In this document: positions 26,781-35,961 of the stretch, piece by piece
Layout: the number at the start of each line of letters is the position of its first letter
Position numbering within the stretch: position 1 is the first letter of the stretch
Source: Oxalobacter sp.
GTDB taxonomy: Bacteria > Pseudomonadota > Gammaproteobacteria > Burkholderiales > Burkholderiaceae_D
DNA: 44,678 bases
Assembly (NCBI GenBank): GCA_016291665.1
Contig: JAEEYE010000019.1
Coordinates: forward strand, 1-44,678
Reading direction: 5' to 3'
Made by a program: the position numbers and the translations under genes
The notes under the pieces: model-generated
The model's input: only the letters and a program-made list of their open reading frames with translations
Database searches by the model: none
What the model was told of the DNA's origin: nothing

Positions 26781-28358
26781 ATGGCAAAAGTCAGAACACC
26801 CCGTCCATCCCAAAACCTTGCCCCTACCTTGTGCGATGAAAGCATCCACGAGAATGACCAGTATCTCCTGAAAAAAATCTGGGCATGGGACGTTGACTAT
26901 ATTGCTGAAGACGGACCAACCCACCTGCTGCGGGTCCGCCTATCTGGAGACTCCTTTTTTGGTTCAAACGGCTTATGCACCACAATCACCCAAGCAGGCA
27001 GCCGGCCAGATCCCTCCCTTTATTTTTCTTATCTTGGGAAGTTTTCAGACAACCGGGCCAAGATACGCATGCCTGAGACGGGAAAATTCGGCTTCATTGA
27101 TCAAAACCAGCAGATCCGGATTGCGGCGAAATATGATGACGCAACCGACTTCAAAGACGGTGTCAGCATCGCAAAGCGGGGAGACGATACCTTCCTCTTG
27201 GATGCTGATGGCCGGGAGATGAAACTTGCCGATGCCAGCGGCAATTGCCCCTACCTGGCCTTTGGCCGGTTTTCAGACGGGTTATGCGCTGTCTCCAAGA
27301 TTCCCCTTGATCCCGTTGCCCTCCAAACAGGGGGTTTCAACCGCGGCCTATGGGGCTATATCGATACAACGGGAAAGGAAGCCATAGCGGCCAAATACTG
27401 TATCGCACTGCCCTTTGACAATGGTTTTGCCATCGTCGCCTGCCCTGATCCCCACCCAGACGAAGAGACGGCGTACCGGTTTGGTGTCATCAACTGTTCT
27501 GGCGAAGAAGTCATCCCATGCCAATACCCCCTGATCGATTTTGCCCTTCACCTGGGGAACGCCACTGAACAGGAAGGACATGGGATGTGGCCTGTTGCCA
27601 TAGCCGGTGACGGGGGCTGCCTCCTCTGGGGCATCAAGGATGAGGCCAACCAATGGATTGCCCCGCCTATTTTCCAGAGCAACCTGTTCCTGCTTTTCAA
27701 TGACAACCTGATTTTCAGGCATGACGCCGCCTGTGACAGTGAGCAGTACGGATTGTTTGACCTGAAATCGCAGCAAGTGGTCATTGATCCCGAAAGGTAT
27801 GTCTCCCTTTGCTTTGACATCCAGGGCAACATCCTGGCTGTCGACGGCAACGGAACCACCCACCTCTTGGATGCAAAGACCTACCAGGAAGTTTTCCAGA
27901 CCGGATACGCCATTTATTATCCCGACGGATTTGTGTCTGAACGCTGTTATTTTGTCTGGACGGGTGAGCCAGAAACGGGAGGCATCATAGACCGCCAAGG
28001 GAACGTGCTGATCCCCCCTGCTGCCGGCCATATTTGGATGGATGATGACCGTCTCCTCTTCAAGGAAAACGCTAAGGTGGGTATCAAAGACTTTTCCGGG
28101 AAAATCCTTTTCCCCCCTGTTTACGACGCCATATCGGCTTTCGGTAAGGCGGGCAGCACCCCTTTCTACCTGGTTGGCAACCGCATAAAAGACGGATGGG
28201 AACGGGGCTTGGTCACAAAGGATGGGCAGGTCATCGTACCGCTCCTTTACGACAACATCTACGCGATGTCTGGCGGCAACCGTTTCATCCTCCGCCAAGG
28301 ACGGCATCACGAAATGGTTGTGTTTACCAGGAAAGCGCTGGCAGCCACTTCCATCTAA
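26781..28358 (+). CDS. WG-repeat protein
   Basis: This 525-residue protein is built from degenerate WG repeats of about 35-50 residues. Recognisable units are GKFGFIDQNQQIRIAAKYDD, LWGYIDTTGKEAIAAKY, RFGVINCSGEEVIPCQY, KVGIKDFSGKILFPPVYD and RGLVTKDGQVIVPLLYDNIY. WG repeats form beta-structures, probably for protein binding. There is no signal peptide, so it is probably cytoplasmic or exported in another way. The ribosome site is weak. Codon use is richer in G/C than the gene before it. Such genes are common in accessory DNA, but their function is mostly unknown. Confidence 0.82.
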   Translation: MAKVRTPRPSQNLAPTLCDESIHENDQYLLKKIWAWDVDYIAEDGPTHLLRVRLSGDSFFGSNGLCTTITQAGSRPDPSLYFSYLGKFSDNRAKIRMPETGKFGFIDQNQQIRIAAKYDDATDFKDGVSIAKRGDDTFLLDADGREMKLADASGNCPYLAFGRFSDGLCAVSKIPLDPVALQTGGFNRGLWGYIDTTGKEAIAAKYCIALPFDNGFAIVACPDPHPDEETAYRFGVINCSGEEVIPCQYPLIDFALHLGNATEQEGHGMWPVAIAGDGGCLLWGIKDEANQWIAPPIFQSNLFLLFNDNLIFRHDAACDSEQYGLFDLKSQQVVIDPERYVSLCFDIQGNILAVDGNGTTHLLDAKTYQEVFQTGYAIYYPDGFVSERCYFVWTGEPETGGIIDRQGNVLIPPAAGHIWMDDDRLLFKENAKVGIKDFSGKILFPPVYDAISAFGKAGSTPFYLVGNRIKDGWERGLVTKDGQVIVPLLYDNIYAMSGGNRFILRQGRHHEMVVFTRKALAATSI

Positions 28359-28764
28359 GGCTCCCCCAAAAAACACTCATGCCAGATCCATTGGCAAAAC
28401 ATCCGACTTGGGCTTTGCCCTTCATTTTCTGTATAACCGGTAATGGGCGATGCGTTTCCTGTCGACTTCGATGGCCAAGGGTGTCCGTTGCCTGAACCTT
28501 TCGTTTTCTTTTGATGTGGGCAAACATACGGCCAGCCCGATCAACCGTGATTACGGTAGCAGCGGAACCGGTTATGGGCATCAGCCGGATACCAACGGCA
28601 GCCTGGCTGTCCTGATTGGCGGAAAGAACCGCTACCGATTGTAGGACGCCGATGCCCACACCCCATAATGCGCAGCATAACCGGACTTAGGCTATCCATT
28701 GGATGACAGAACAATATCCGTCACCTCTAAGATATATCCAGTATGCTTTTCCTATTTCTGCATA
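28359..28764. other. Gene-poor region after the WG-repeat gene
   Basis: I see no supported gene. A 64-codon plus-strand ORF at 28450-28644 has no ribosome site or recognisable motif and may be a remnant. An opposite-strand ORF over the same DNA is no better. Confidence 0.45.
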
Positions 28765-29355
28765 TCAATCGATTTCTAACGTATCGAAGTACTGCGTGCA
28801 GAATGAATTTTTCAATACATTATGGGTATCGACGGTCGTTTTTTTCGATTTTGCCAATCCGCTGACACCACAGTACAGGTTGACTGCATGTTCTTTTGTC
28901 AGGACAATCACACGCGTATCTTTGGAGTACCGTTTGTCTCCGGAAACCTTGTTTGACAGTTCCGCATCGAAAATAATCGCAGGCAACCCTTTATATTTGT
29001 AGAATTTTAGGCCGCTTATTTTAAAACCACCCGACTTGACAAATCGATCGGCAACAATTCGCATATCCTCTTCGCGTACATTATCGATTTCATCCCCAAT
29101 CTCTGCCTTCGTACTGATGACGCCCAGATAAACAGCATCTTTATTATCAAAATACTTCAGAAAATCTACTGATAAGGATTCATCATTACTGGAGGCACTC
29201 GGTTCAAAATCAGATGGATACATGACCTTGGCATTCAGCCCTATCGTGTTCTTTGTGCTTAAGTCATATTCTATCCAATCAGCTTCAGCTTCCTGCGCAG
29301 ATGAAACGGAACAGAATGCAAACAAAGCACATGATAAAAGGAGGCGTTTAAACAT
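28765..29355 (-). CDS. Secreted hypothetical protein
   Basis: This 196-residue protein has a signal peptide ending CSVSSA and a mature mixed alpha/beta domain. A late pair of cysteines lies in LYCGVSG and NSFCTQYF, likely a disulfide. AAGGA lies about 9 bases before the ATG. Probably periplasmic. It is downstream of the lipoprotein gene at 29445-30497 on the same strand and may share its transcript. Family not recognised. Confidence 0.65.
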   Translation of the reverse strand: MFKRLLLSCALFAFCSVSSAQEAEADWIEYDLSTKNTIGLNAKVMYPSDFEPSASSNDESLSVDFLKYFDNKDAVYLGVISTKAEIGDEIDNVREEDMRIVADRFVKSGGFKISGLKFYKYKGLPAIIFDAELSNKVSGDKRYSKDTRVIVLTKEHAVNLYCGVSGLAKSKKTTVDTHNVLKNSFCTQYFDTLEID

Positions 29356-29444
29356 TTCTAAGTCCTTGTCTTTTCATAAAATACAACCAAAATAGCCATC
29401 AATCCATAGTCTCGAGATTCCGCCCTGCCCAATGCGGCTTACCG

Positions 29445-30497
29445 TCAGGGGAATGCCTTGCCCCGCTTTTGGGCTGCCTGCCTGAAGAATTCGACATAAG
29501 GCTTACCATCCGTCCAATATTCAGCAGGCAGGACACTTTCATCCCCCTGTGCTTCGATACGGAACATACGGCGGTTCTGATAGGCGACTTCGACACTTAA
29601 TTTCTGGTCACCCAGCTCCGGTTTCCGGTTGGTATAACCGTACAGACCCGGGAGTTTTTCCTGGTCAACCAACGCCTGCAAAGCCTTCACCTCATCCTTG
29701 CTGAGATCCGTCTTGAAAACACGCTTTTCGGTTGCACCAGCCGGCTCCAAAGAAGCATAGGCGTATTCCCTGTTTTGGATATGGACGTACTGCAAAAGGT
29801 AACGGCCTGCCGGGAAACCCGCTTCAGCACGGTTGTTGACGAAAGATATTTTGAAAGAGTTGATAGTATCGGACGGCGGGATGATGCTGGGGATTGCCTG
29901 AGCGGTCTGCAAAACGAGTTTCGTAAACAGGGCTTTGAGTGGTTCATCCGGCAGGCCGCCTTCAGGGAGGACCGAAATGCCGCCTTCCCCGCCGGCAGTG
30001 ATTGCCTCTCCAGAAGCATAATTGATTCTAAGGTCAAAATAATTGCCCAAAGCAGAATTACGCCTGTAAAAGCCGTTTAATCTGGCGACCTTGTATTTAT
30101 CGATGATGGCTTGAAGGTCATCCAACGCTTCTTTTCCAACCGTACCGGATGCCTTGAACGGGGCTCCCTGTCCGTCTCCGGAACAGGAAACCGAAAAATC
30201 AGCCTTCTCGCCCTGGCGCGTGAGTTTCAATGCGCACCTGCCGCTGTAAGAGCCGTCACCACTGACGCCAATATATTGCCCGCCACGCGATTTAACAGTC
30301 TGGATCCGTCCGAAATTCATGAAGGTGTAAGCAAATGCCGTGATGTCTTTCGACTGGATGACCTTTGGTGCAGATTTGTTGGAATAGTCTTGAAGACCGC
30401 CATTGGGGACCTCTGGTTCCATACCGCAGGCGGAAACCATGCCAGCGACAGTGGCTGCAATCAGTGCAGATCCGATTAAGGCTTGCGTTTTGGTCAT
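29445..30497 (-). CDS. Hypothetical lipoprotein
   Basis: This 350-residue protein has a lipobox (VSACG, Cys at about 24). Two similar halves each hold a beta-rich domain and a helix: KEALDDLQAIIDKYKVARLNG in the first half and KDEVKALQALVDQEKLPGLYG in the second. This suggests an internal duplication. GGAGG precedes the ATG. It should sit on the periplasmic side of a membrane. Function unknown; it lies between cargo genes and the VirB5/SGNH segment. Confidence 0.68.
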   Translation of the reverse strand: MTKTQALIGSALIAATVAGMVSACGMEPEVPNGGLQDYSNKSAPKVIQSKDITAFAYTFMNFGRIQTVKSRGGQYIGVSGDGSYSGRCALKLTRQGEKADFSVSCSGDGQGAPFKASGTVGKEALDDLQAIIDKYKVARLNGFYRRNSALGNYFDLRINYASGEAITAGGEGGISVLPEGGLPDEPLKALFTKLVLQTAQAIPSIIPPSDTINSFKISFVNNRAEAGFPAGRYLLQYVHIQNREYAYASLEPAGATEKRVFKTDLSKDEVKALQALVDQEKLPGLYGYTNRKPELGDQKLSVEVAYQNRRMFRIEAQGDESVLPAEYWTDGKPYVEFFRQAAQKRGKAFP

Positions 30498-30877
30498 TGA
30501 TGCCTCCGTGGTGATTGGCCGGGATAGCTTTGCACCACATATTGGCAGAAATGCTTAAACAGGGCAATGCGGACTGTATACTCGTTTGGTTTTCCCCTGC
30601 CCTGGACCTTGGCTTGCGGGTTTCTGCATCAGCCTGCGTACCAACCCTCCGCTGGAACTCCATTGGAACTCCATTGGAACTCCATTGGAACTCCATTGGA
30701 ACTTCATTGGAACTTCAATGCAAAAAAATGAGGTATCTGAACCTGACAACCAAAACGGAAAACCCGCCAAAAAACTGTCAACCACTTTCAGGAAAATTCA
30801 TTCCAAGAGACATAACTGGATGTCCCTCTCATCTCTAACACATATCTGTTAGATATGTAAAGGATATTCTGCAAACA
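30498..30877. other. Intergenic region with minisatellite
   Basis: No gene is supported between the hypothetical lipoprotein and the SGNH hydrolase. The region holds an 11-base tandem repeat and, at 30840-30858, a perfect 7-base inverted repeat ACATATC/GATATGT just past the hydrolase stop codon. The inverted repeat lacks a T-run, so it is not a clear terminator. Confidence 0.6.
30652..30715. repeat. 11-base tandem repeat (CATTGGAACTC)n
   Basis: Five full units and one partial unit of CATTGGAACTC lie head to tail; the last two full units end in T in place of C. As 11 is not a multiple of 3, a change in copy number would shift any frame, but no real gene crosses it. It lies about 155 bases upstream of the lipoprotein start at 30497 and could vary its promoter. 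Confidence 0.9.
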
Positions 30878-31519
30878 TCACAGCAGCCACCGCCTAGCAA
30901 TCGCCTGCCCCAGCATCCGCCCCTGCATGGCGTACCCGCGACCGGTGAAATGCACGCCCAGGCGATCCATCATCCCATTCGCGCGCCAATAGGCAGGTCC
31001 CACCGCATGGTAAACGTCCCACACCGGTATCCCCCGGCTCTTCGCATACCAGAGCTGCGTATCCGCAACGACGCTGTTTAGGGGATTTAAGCGCCCATGC
31101 TTATAGTTGCCTGGCAAGGTGGTCAACAGGATTTCCCGACAACATCCGCGGTACATCGCCACAAAGCGCTCGAGCTTGCCGACATACACTTGGGGGTCAA
31201 AGCGCCCATAACTCTCATTGGTCCCAACCGAGACCACTAGCAGGTCCGGCGCCATCGCCGCCACGCGCCCGGCTACCCGGGAATCCAGGAAATAATCAAT
31301 CGTGGCGCCATTTTTGCCCAAGTGACGGTAAGACACGTCGGCTCCGGCTAACTGCCGCAAGGTAGCCCCTGCCGCGTCAGGAAACGTCCGCCCCGCGACA
31401 TGCGAGTCCCCAATATGGACAACTTTAAAAGGCGCTGCTGATGAAGCCTGACAGACCAAAAGCACCAGCACCAACAGCACCACCCAGATAAGCGTCGCAT
31501 GGCGCTTTGCCCACCGCAT
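30878..31519 (-). CDS. SGNH/GDSL hydrolase, candidate peptidoglycan esterase of the T4SS
   Basis: This 213-residue exported protein has one N-terminal hydrophobic segment (about 11-29). SGNH blocks are in order: IGDSH (Ser39), GKNGAT, GTNE and GVHFT with the catalytic His. The block I form GDSHVAG recalls peptidoglycan O-acetylesterases. The start ATG overlaps the VirB5 stop as TGATG, so it is coupled to a T4SS gene. VirB-type operons usually encode a lytic transglycosylase (VirB1) to open the cell wall; none is in the window. The inferred role is local wall modification for machine assembly. A GTG one codon earlier is possible as start. Confidence 0.82.
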   Translation of the reverse strand: MRWAKRHATLIWVVLLVLVLLVCQASSAAPFKVVHIGDSHVAGRTFPDAAGATLRQLAGADVSYRHLGKNGATIDYFLDSRVAGRVAAMAPDLLVVSVGTNESYGRFDPQVYVGKLERFVAMYRGCCREILLTTLPGNYKHGRLNPLNSVVADTQLWYAKSRGIPVWDVYHAVGPAYWRANGMMDRLGVHFTGRGYAMQGRMLGQAIARRWLL

Positions 31520-32241
31520 CACTTGACCCCGCTGGCAGCAGCGCGTTTACGGGCTTCATACGCGCGCATCACTTGGAGCGCATAGCCCGAGCGGGCTTTT
31601 TCGGCATTGTCCTTTGCCACCGCATCCGCTGCCTCAACCGTCATCAGGTTCAGTATCTGCTGTTGCTGACCAACCAGGACATCAATGGCCGCCCCAACCG
31701 CCTGGATTGCCTGGGTCTGCCCGATTGCCCCACCCAGTGCCTGGATGATCTGGCCACGCCGTGCTGCAACCTGCGCCATTTCCTGGGTGGATGCCTGAAA
31801 GGATTTCACAAGCGCCTGGTCACGCTGGTTGGCACTACCCGCCAGTGCCCCACAGAAAGCATCAAACGACAGGTCCGATGTCCCCCATTGGGATTTGAGG
31901 GTTTCAAAGAGTGCGATTGCACGGTTGACTGTCCCCAGCATCTGCCGGTCCGCACTGATAAGCGCGTTGGTGAGTTCAACCTCCTGTTCAAGCTCGGTCA
32001 TGGCGTCCAGCTTTTCCAGCGAGGCCGTGGCATCCTGCGTCAGGGGCGTTGCCTGCTGCTTAATGACGAGGAGCTTTTCTGCCTCGGTAATCGATATTTC
32101 CAGCGTCTTCACCGCCTTGATGTAGTTCTGCGTGTACTGGTTGGAATCGTAGATGTTATGCCACGATGAGGCGAAAGCCGGCATGGCAGACAAACCCAAG
32201 CAGGCAGCCACCACGAAGGCAGCCAAGGTTTTCCGGTTCAT
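31519..32241 (-). CDS. virB5: VirB5/TrbJ-like T4SS protein, copy 2
   Basis: This 240-residue exported helical protein has a signal peptide ending MPAFA. Long helices rich in Gln and Ala carry the family core SFDAFCGALAGSANQRD and GQTQAIQAVGAAIDVLVGQ. VirB5 caps the T4SS pilus and can bind recipient cells. The ATG at 32241 is chosen because GGAGAG lies just upstream. It is clearly a paralogue of the gene at 32589-33302 and is translationally coupled to the SGNH hydrolase. Confidence 0.82.
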   Translation of the reverse strand: MNRKTLAAFVVAACLGLSAMPAFASSWHNIYDSNQYTQNYIKAVKTLEISITEAEKLLVIKQQATPLTQDATASLEKLDAMTELEQEVELTNALISADRQMLGTVNRAIALFETLKSQWGTSDLSFDAFCGALAGSANQRDQALVKSFQASTQEMAQVAARRGQIIQALGGAIGQTQAIQAVGAAIDVLVGQQQQILNLMTVEAADAVAKDNAEKARSGYALQVMRAYEARKRAAASGVK

Positions 32242-32336
32242 ATTGCTCTCCATTTATCGTCCGTTTTGCGCCAAGTTGCGCATCACTTTTCCCATGGGAC
32301 ACTTCCCTTATGTTCAAACTAAACAAGGAACATCCC

Positions 32337-32588
32337 ATGAAAAAACCAACCCTCACGAAAACAGCCCTTGCCCTTACCGTTGCCCTTCTCACCGGCTGTG
32401 GTGGCAAGGGAGAAAACCCAGCCCTTAAAGCCTATGAATGCCGCAAAGCATATGCCGCTGAATCCGTGGGCAGCCAAAGGAAAGGCCAGATTTTCAAGTC
32501 CGCTGCAGAGATGAAAGCCGTTGAAGAAAAACTCCTAAAAAACGGCTGTCCTGAAGGCTTCCTCGATAGGGAACGCTATCGCAAATGA
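32337..32588 (+). CDS. Small lipoprotein between the two virB5 copies
   Basis: This 83-residue protein has a lipobox (LLTGCGG, Cys21) and a short mature domain with two more cysteines (YECRKAY and KNGCPEGF). AAGGAA precedes the ATG. It is on the opposite strand, and its stop codon directly abuts the stop of virB5 copy 1. Small lipoproteins near virB5/virB6 genes are often entry-exclusion factors, so this role is possible but unproven. I do not recognise an Eex family motif. Confidence 0.65.
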   Translation: MKKPTLTKTALALTVALLTGCGGKGENPALKAYECRKAYAAESVGSQRKGQIFKSAAEMKAVEEKLLKNGCPEGFLDRERYRK

Positions 32589-33302
32589 CTACTGGATGGC
32601 GGCTGCGGCAGAACGCTTCCTGGCTTCATAGTCCTGCAGGACACGGCGGGCATATTTTGCCTGGGCGTCTTCTTCATTCTTTTGGGCGAGCACATCCGCC
32701 CCTTTGGCAGTCATCAGGCTGATGACCTGCTGGTTTTGGCCGATTAGGACATCGACCAGGGAGCCCACCGCTTGGATTGCCTGGGTCTGCCCGACGGCAT
32801 TGCCGAGCTTGTTGATGATGTCCTGGCGTCGCTGCGCTGCCTGCTGCATTTCGGCGGTAGAGGTCTGAAACAGCGTGACCATGTCCCTGTCGCGCTGGTT
32901 GGCGCTGTTGGCAATCGATGTGCAGAAGTTTTCAAACGACATGTTTGTTGACCCCCACTGGGCAAGCAGGTTGTCATTTAAGTTCATCGCTATGCTCACT
33001 TGGGCGAGCAGGGAACTGTCAGCGGCTTTCAATTGGTTGAAGAGCTTGAGTTCCGCAGATGTCTGGGCAAGGCTTGGCAGGTTGCCCAAGGACGCCGTCG
33101 AATTGGCAAGCTGTATGGCGGATTCTTTGAGTTGGATCAACTGCTGGACTTCCGTCTGGGCGATTTCAATCGCATTGCGGGCAGTCTGGGCGTTGACCTT
33201 GTAGTTGCTTGCGTCATAGACAGACTTGGCAGACACTGGCAGTGCGGCAATACCGATACCGACAGACACAAGGACAGCCAGTACGGTGGTTTTCAGCTTC
33301 AT
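32589..33302 (-). CDS. virB5: VirB5/TrbJ-like T4SS protein, copy 1
   Basis: This 237-residue exported helical protein has a signal peptide ending LPVSA. Its core SFENFCTSIANSANQRD and GQTQAIQAVGSLVDVLIGQ is shared with copy 2 at about half identity overall. AAGGGAG precedes the ATG. Two divergent copies suggest specialised tips or a heteromeric component. The copies are separated by a convergent lipoprotein gene. Confidence 0.82.
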   Translation of the reverse strand: MKLKTTVLAVLVSVGIGIAALPVSAKSVYDASNYKVNAQTARNAIEIAQTEVQQLIQLKESAIQLANSTASLGNLPSLAQTSAELKLFNQLKAADSSLLAQVSIAMNLNDNLLAQWGSTNMSFENFCTSIANSANQRDRDMVTLFQTSTAEMQQAAQRRQDIINKLGNAVGQTQAIQAVGSLVDVLIGQNQQVISLMTAKGADVLAQKNEEDAQAKYARRVLQDYEARKRSAAAAIQ

Positions 33303-33516
33303 CAGGAACTCCCTTCACCTTGCATTCATGGCACCCATCTCGGGCGGATGCTTTGATTCTGGGCGGGTTTGAGGGAGGAAAGCGGGTGAAAAGGCCAAGA
33401 TGTGCTATGGCTATTCGCAGATGGCCGAAACACGGGCGCCCAGCTGGGAACCGTGCCGACTCACCAAAATGACAAGACGGCTCAACCAACCATTGGGCTC
33501 AGGCAAGGTAAAAGCG

Positions 33517-33888
33517 TTATGCCGGCATGGCACGCTTATCAAAGGTCTGGATCATGTCGATTTCAGGTTTTTTCTGGTTCAGGATTTCTTCGGCATCATA
33601 ATCCGCCTGAAGCCCCATCCAGAAGCCAGACGAAGTCCCAAAAAATTTGGCAAGCCTGACTGCCGTATCCGCAGTCAACCGGCACCTGCCGAGACAGAGG
33701 TCGCTGATATGCATCTCGGGTACATGGATTGCCTTTGCCAAGGCATCCTGGCTGATTGCCATTGGTTTGAGGAATTCTTCCAGCAGGACTACACCTGGAT
33801 GGATGTTGGGGAGCCGTCCCATTGCTGGGAGACTATCGATAGTCGTATGGCCTGTGGCAACTTGTGCTACGTTTTTTTCATTCATCAT
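33517..33888 (-). CDS. higA: HigA-family antitoxin without adjacent toxin
   Basis: This 123-residue XRE-type DNA-binding protein shows IHPGVVLLEEFLKPMAISQ, then DLCLGRCRLTADTAVRLAKFF and FWMGLQADYD, the HigA pattern. HigA neutralises a RelE-like HigB and represses its own promoter. HigB normally lies just upstream on the same strand; the 200 bases there carry no such ORF. GGGAAGG precedes the ATG. It may be an orphan antitoxin or act on a toxin encoded elsewhere. Confidence 0.85.
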   Translation of the reverse strand: MMNEKNVAQVATGHTTIDSLPAMGRLPNIHPGVVLLEEFLKPMAISQDALAKAIHVPEMHISDLCLGRCRLTADTAVRLAKFFGTSSGFWMGLQADYDAEEILNQKKPEIDMIQTFDKRAMPA

Positions 33889-33979
33889 CCATTACCTTCC
33901 CTGTCTCAGACAACACCACAGCTTCCGACGCCAATCAAGAATATCTTTTTGGAGGGCTCGAACCTAGTGCAGATTCAGT

Positions 33980-33998
33980 TGTTGCAAAATTTGCAACA
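33980..33998. promoter_or_regulatory. Palindrome TGTTGCAAAATTTGCAACA upstream of higA
   Basis: A perfect 19-base palindrome lies about 92 bases upstream of the higA start. HigA proteins bind palindromes in their promoters, so this is a candidate operator. A related TTGCAA-(3)-TTGCAA element lies at 43475. Confidence 0.5.
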
Positions 33999-34092
33999 GC
34001 TGCAACGGCTGCGAAAACATACCAGGTTACTTACTGCAATCTGGAACCCGGCACCCAAAACCATAGGAGGAGTTATAGCCTTTCAGAAGGGT

Positions 34093-35961
34093 TTACCCTG
34101 TTACAATCTCAACTTCCTTCCCCCTAAAAGCCACGCCATATCGGTAAATCGTTGTGACACCCAGGGAAGCCATCTCTGCTTCATACTGCTTACCGGTTAT
34201 CTGCGACAGTGCCGATTGCGCAAGTGCCTTGAGGTCTATGTTTTTCTCTTTCCCCGCCGATTTCAGCTCAATCAGGATGCCAGGGAATGTCTTTACCGTC
34301 GGCATCATCTGGATATCATACCGTCCCTCACCAGACTCACGGTTGGATTGCACGACATACCGGCTATCCATCATCGCACACAGACCAAGCACGAGCCCCT
34401 GATAAAAGCTCTCGCCAGCCGTGTCAAAATAACTGACGCTTTGCAACAGCAACCCTCTCATCAGCTGATTCAACGCGGCATCATTCCCTGAAAACAGCGC
34501 TTCTTGGATAGATACGGAAAAAGACTTGGGGACAATCCCAGTCAACAGATCAAGGATTTCCTTTCTATAGACAAAGGCGATTTCCCGGTTGGGCAATGCA
34601 AGCCGGCACATAGAACCACCGTCATAAGCACGGCTTGATGCCACAACTTTCAGATACCCCGTCATTAACAGGAAGCTGTATATCGTAGAAGGGTTGCTCT
34701 TGATTTCCGGATAAATGACCCCCGTATCGATATAGCTAAGGATGGCATCCCCTTGCAAAAGTGCCTGAAGCTGCTCATAAATAGTTGCCCCCGCTTCTGA
34801 AAGGACCACCCTGACAATACTGTTGTCGCTCGTAGACAACCAATAAGCATCAGGGCGACAGTCATTGCGGAAATAATAGATGACTGACCAAGGATTAAAG
34901 ATTTCCGTCTGGCCAAACTGGTATCCGTCATACCAATCGCAGATTTCTCCGTACCGGTCAGAAGCGCCATAGTAAGCAGCCATTGCCCTGACCTCTTCCG
35001 GTGTAAAACCGAAATAGGCACTGTACTTGTCATCCAAGATGGAATTGACGACCAGGTTGTTCAGTCCGCTGAAAACACTTTCCTTCGCCACACGCAGGAT
35101 GCCCGTCATAAAAGCAAACGACAGGTGGATGTTGTCTTTGAGCCCTCCTGAAAACAGGTTGCGCATAAAGAGGATGACCTGGTCATAAAAACCATTCGTA
35201 TGCCCCTGCTGGATTGGCGTGTCATATTCATCGATGATGATCACCGGCGATACCTGGTAGTGTTCGTGCAGCATCTTCGTGAGTGTCAGGAAGGCACTGG
35301 TTAATTGCGACGCGGAAGCTGTGCGCTCCATCACCTGGCGGAAGTACGCTTTGTCTACGGCATGACAGCGATCTGACCCAAGCAAAATAGCATGCCGCGC
35401 ATATTCGTTACCAAGAACCTCAGCCAGTTTCTCAACCGTTTTCTCCCAGGATTCGCACTTGATGTCCTTGAAAGTCACACTGATTACCGGGTACTTGCCT
35501 TGGTAAGAGCGGTACGTTTTACCAGCCTTCCAGATCGCTTTGTCGCGGAAATAGACAGACGTATCCTCATCTGAAACCTCAAAGAACGTCTTGAGCATAC
35601 TCATGGTGAGTGTCTTGCCAAAACGGCGCGGACGGGTAAAGAGGGATACCATCGGACGTTCATCCAGGAAGTCCCTGATCAACAATGTTTTGTCGACATA
35701 GTAGTATTGGGTGGAGGCAACCCGGTAATCCGAGATGCCAATGGGAAGTGGGCGTTTCTTCTTGGTGGCAGTCCCCTTGCCAAGGTAAGCACCGGTACGG
35801 ATCCGACCGTCAGCAGGACGCTTGGCATCACCAGGGACATACCAAAGCCCGCCTTTTTTGACGGCACCAGTGATTTTCCCGTTGCGGCACATGCCCGTGA
35901 TACGGCGTTCTGTCAGTCCCCAGCGCTGGGCAGCTTCTTTTGCGCGAATCATATCAGCCAT
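34093..35961 (-). CDS. AAA ATPase with PD-(D/E)XK-like C-terminus (AAA-ATPase_like/DUF1703 type)
   Basis: This 622-residue protein has an N-terminal DNA-binding-like segment (about 1-50, MADMIRAKEAAQRWGLTE). An ATPase follows with a Walker A variant RPRRFGKT (about 110-117) and Walker B VIIIDEYDTP (about 235). The C-terminus shows GRYDIQMMP and ILIELKSAG, the D...ExK pattern of nuclease-like folds. AAGGAG precedes the ATG at 35961; the 21 codons upstream are unsupported. These proteins are abundant in gut bacteria and their role is unknown; mobile-element or defence functions have been proposed. It separates virB6 from virB5. Confidence 0.85.
   Translation of the reverse strand: MADMIRAKEAAQRWGLTERRITGMCRNGKITGAVKKGGLWYVPGDAKRPADGRIRTGAYLGKGTATKKKRPLPIGISDYRVASTQYYYVDKTLLIRDFLDERPMVSLFTRPRRFGKTLTMSMLKTFFEVSDEDTSVYFRDKAIWKAGKTYRSYQGKYPVISVTFKDIKCESWEKTVEKLAEVLGNEYARHAILLGSDRCHAVDKAYFRQVMERTASASQLTSAFLTLTKMLHEHYQVSPVIIIDEYDTPIQQGHTNGFYDQVILFMRNLFSGGLKDNIHLSFAFMTGILRVAKESVFSGLNNLVVNSILDDKYSAYFGFTPEEVRAMAAYYGASDRYGEICDWYDGYQFGQTEIFNPWSVIYYFRNDCRPDAYWLSTSDNSIVRVVLSEAGATIYEQLQALLQGDAILSYIDTGVIYPEIKSNPSTIYSFLLMTGYLKVVASSRAYDGGSMCRLALPNREIAFVYRKEILDLLTGIVPKSFSVSIQEALFSGNDAALNQLMRGLLLQSVSYFDTAGESFYQGLVLGLCAMMDSRYVVQSNRESGEGRYDIQMMPTVKTFPGILIELKSAGKEKNIDLKALAQSALSQITGKQYEAEMASLGVTTIYRYGVAFRGKEVEIVTG

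Noticed and set aside
27348-28376. Minus-strand ORF of 342 codons
   Set aside because: It is antisense to the WG-repeat gene, whose repeats are clearly visible.
30652-30715. CRISPR-like repeats
   Set aside because: The units are 11 bases and directly adjoining, with no spacers and no cas genes.
33945-33975. tRNA-like string ctcgaacctagtgc (T-arm-like in reverse)
   Set aside because: The surrounding bases do not form a T-stem, acceptor stem or anticodon arm.
33400-34491. Long plus-strand ORF of 363 codons
   Set aside because: It lies antisense to the HigA gene and the AAA ATPase end, both with family motifs; its own product has no recognisable domain.
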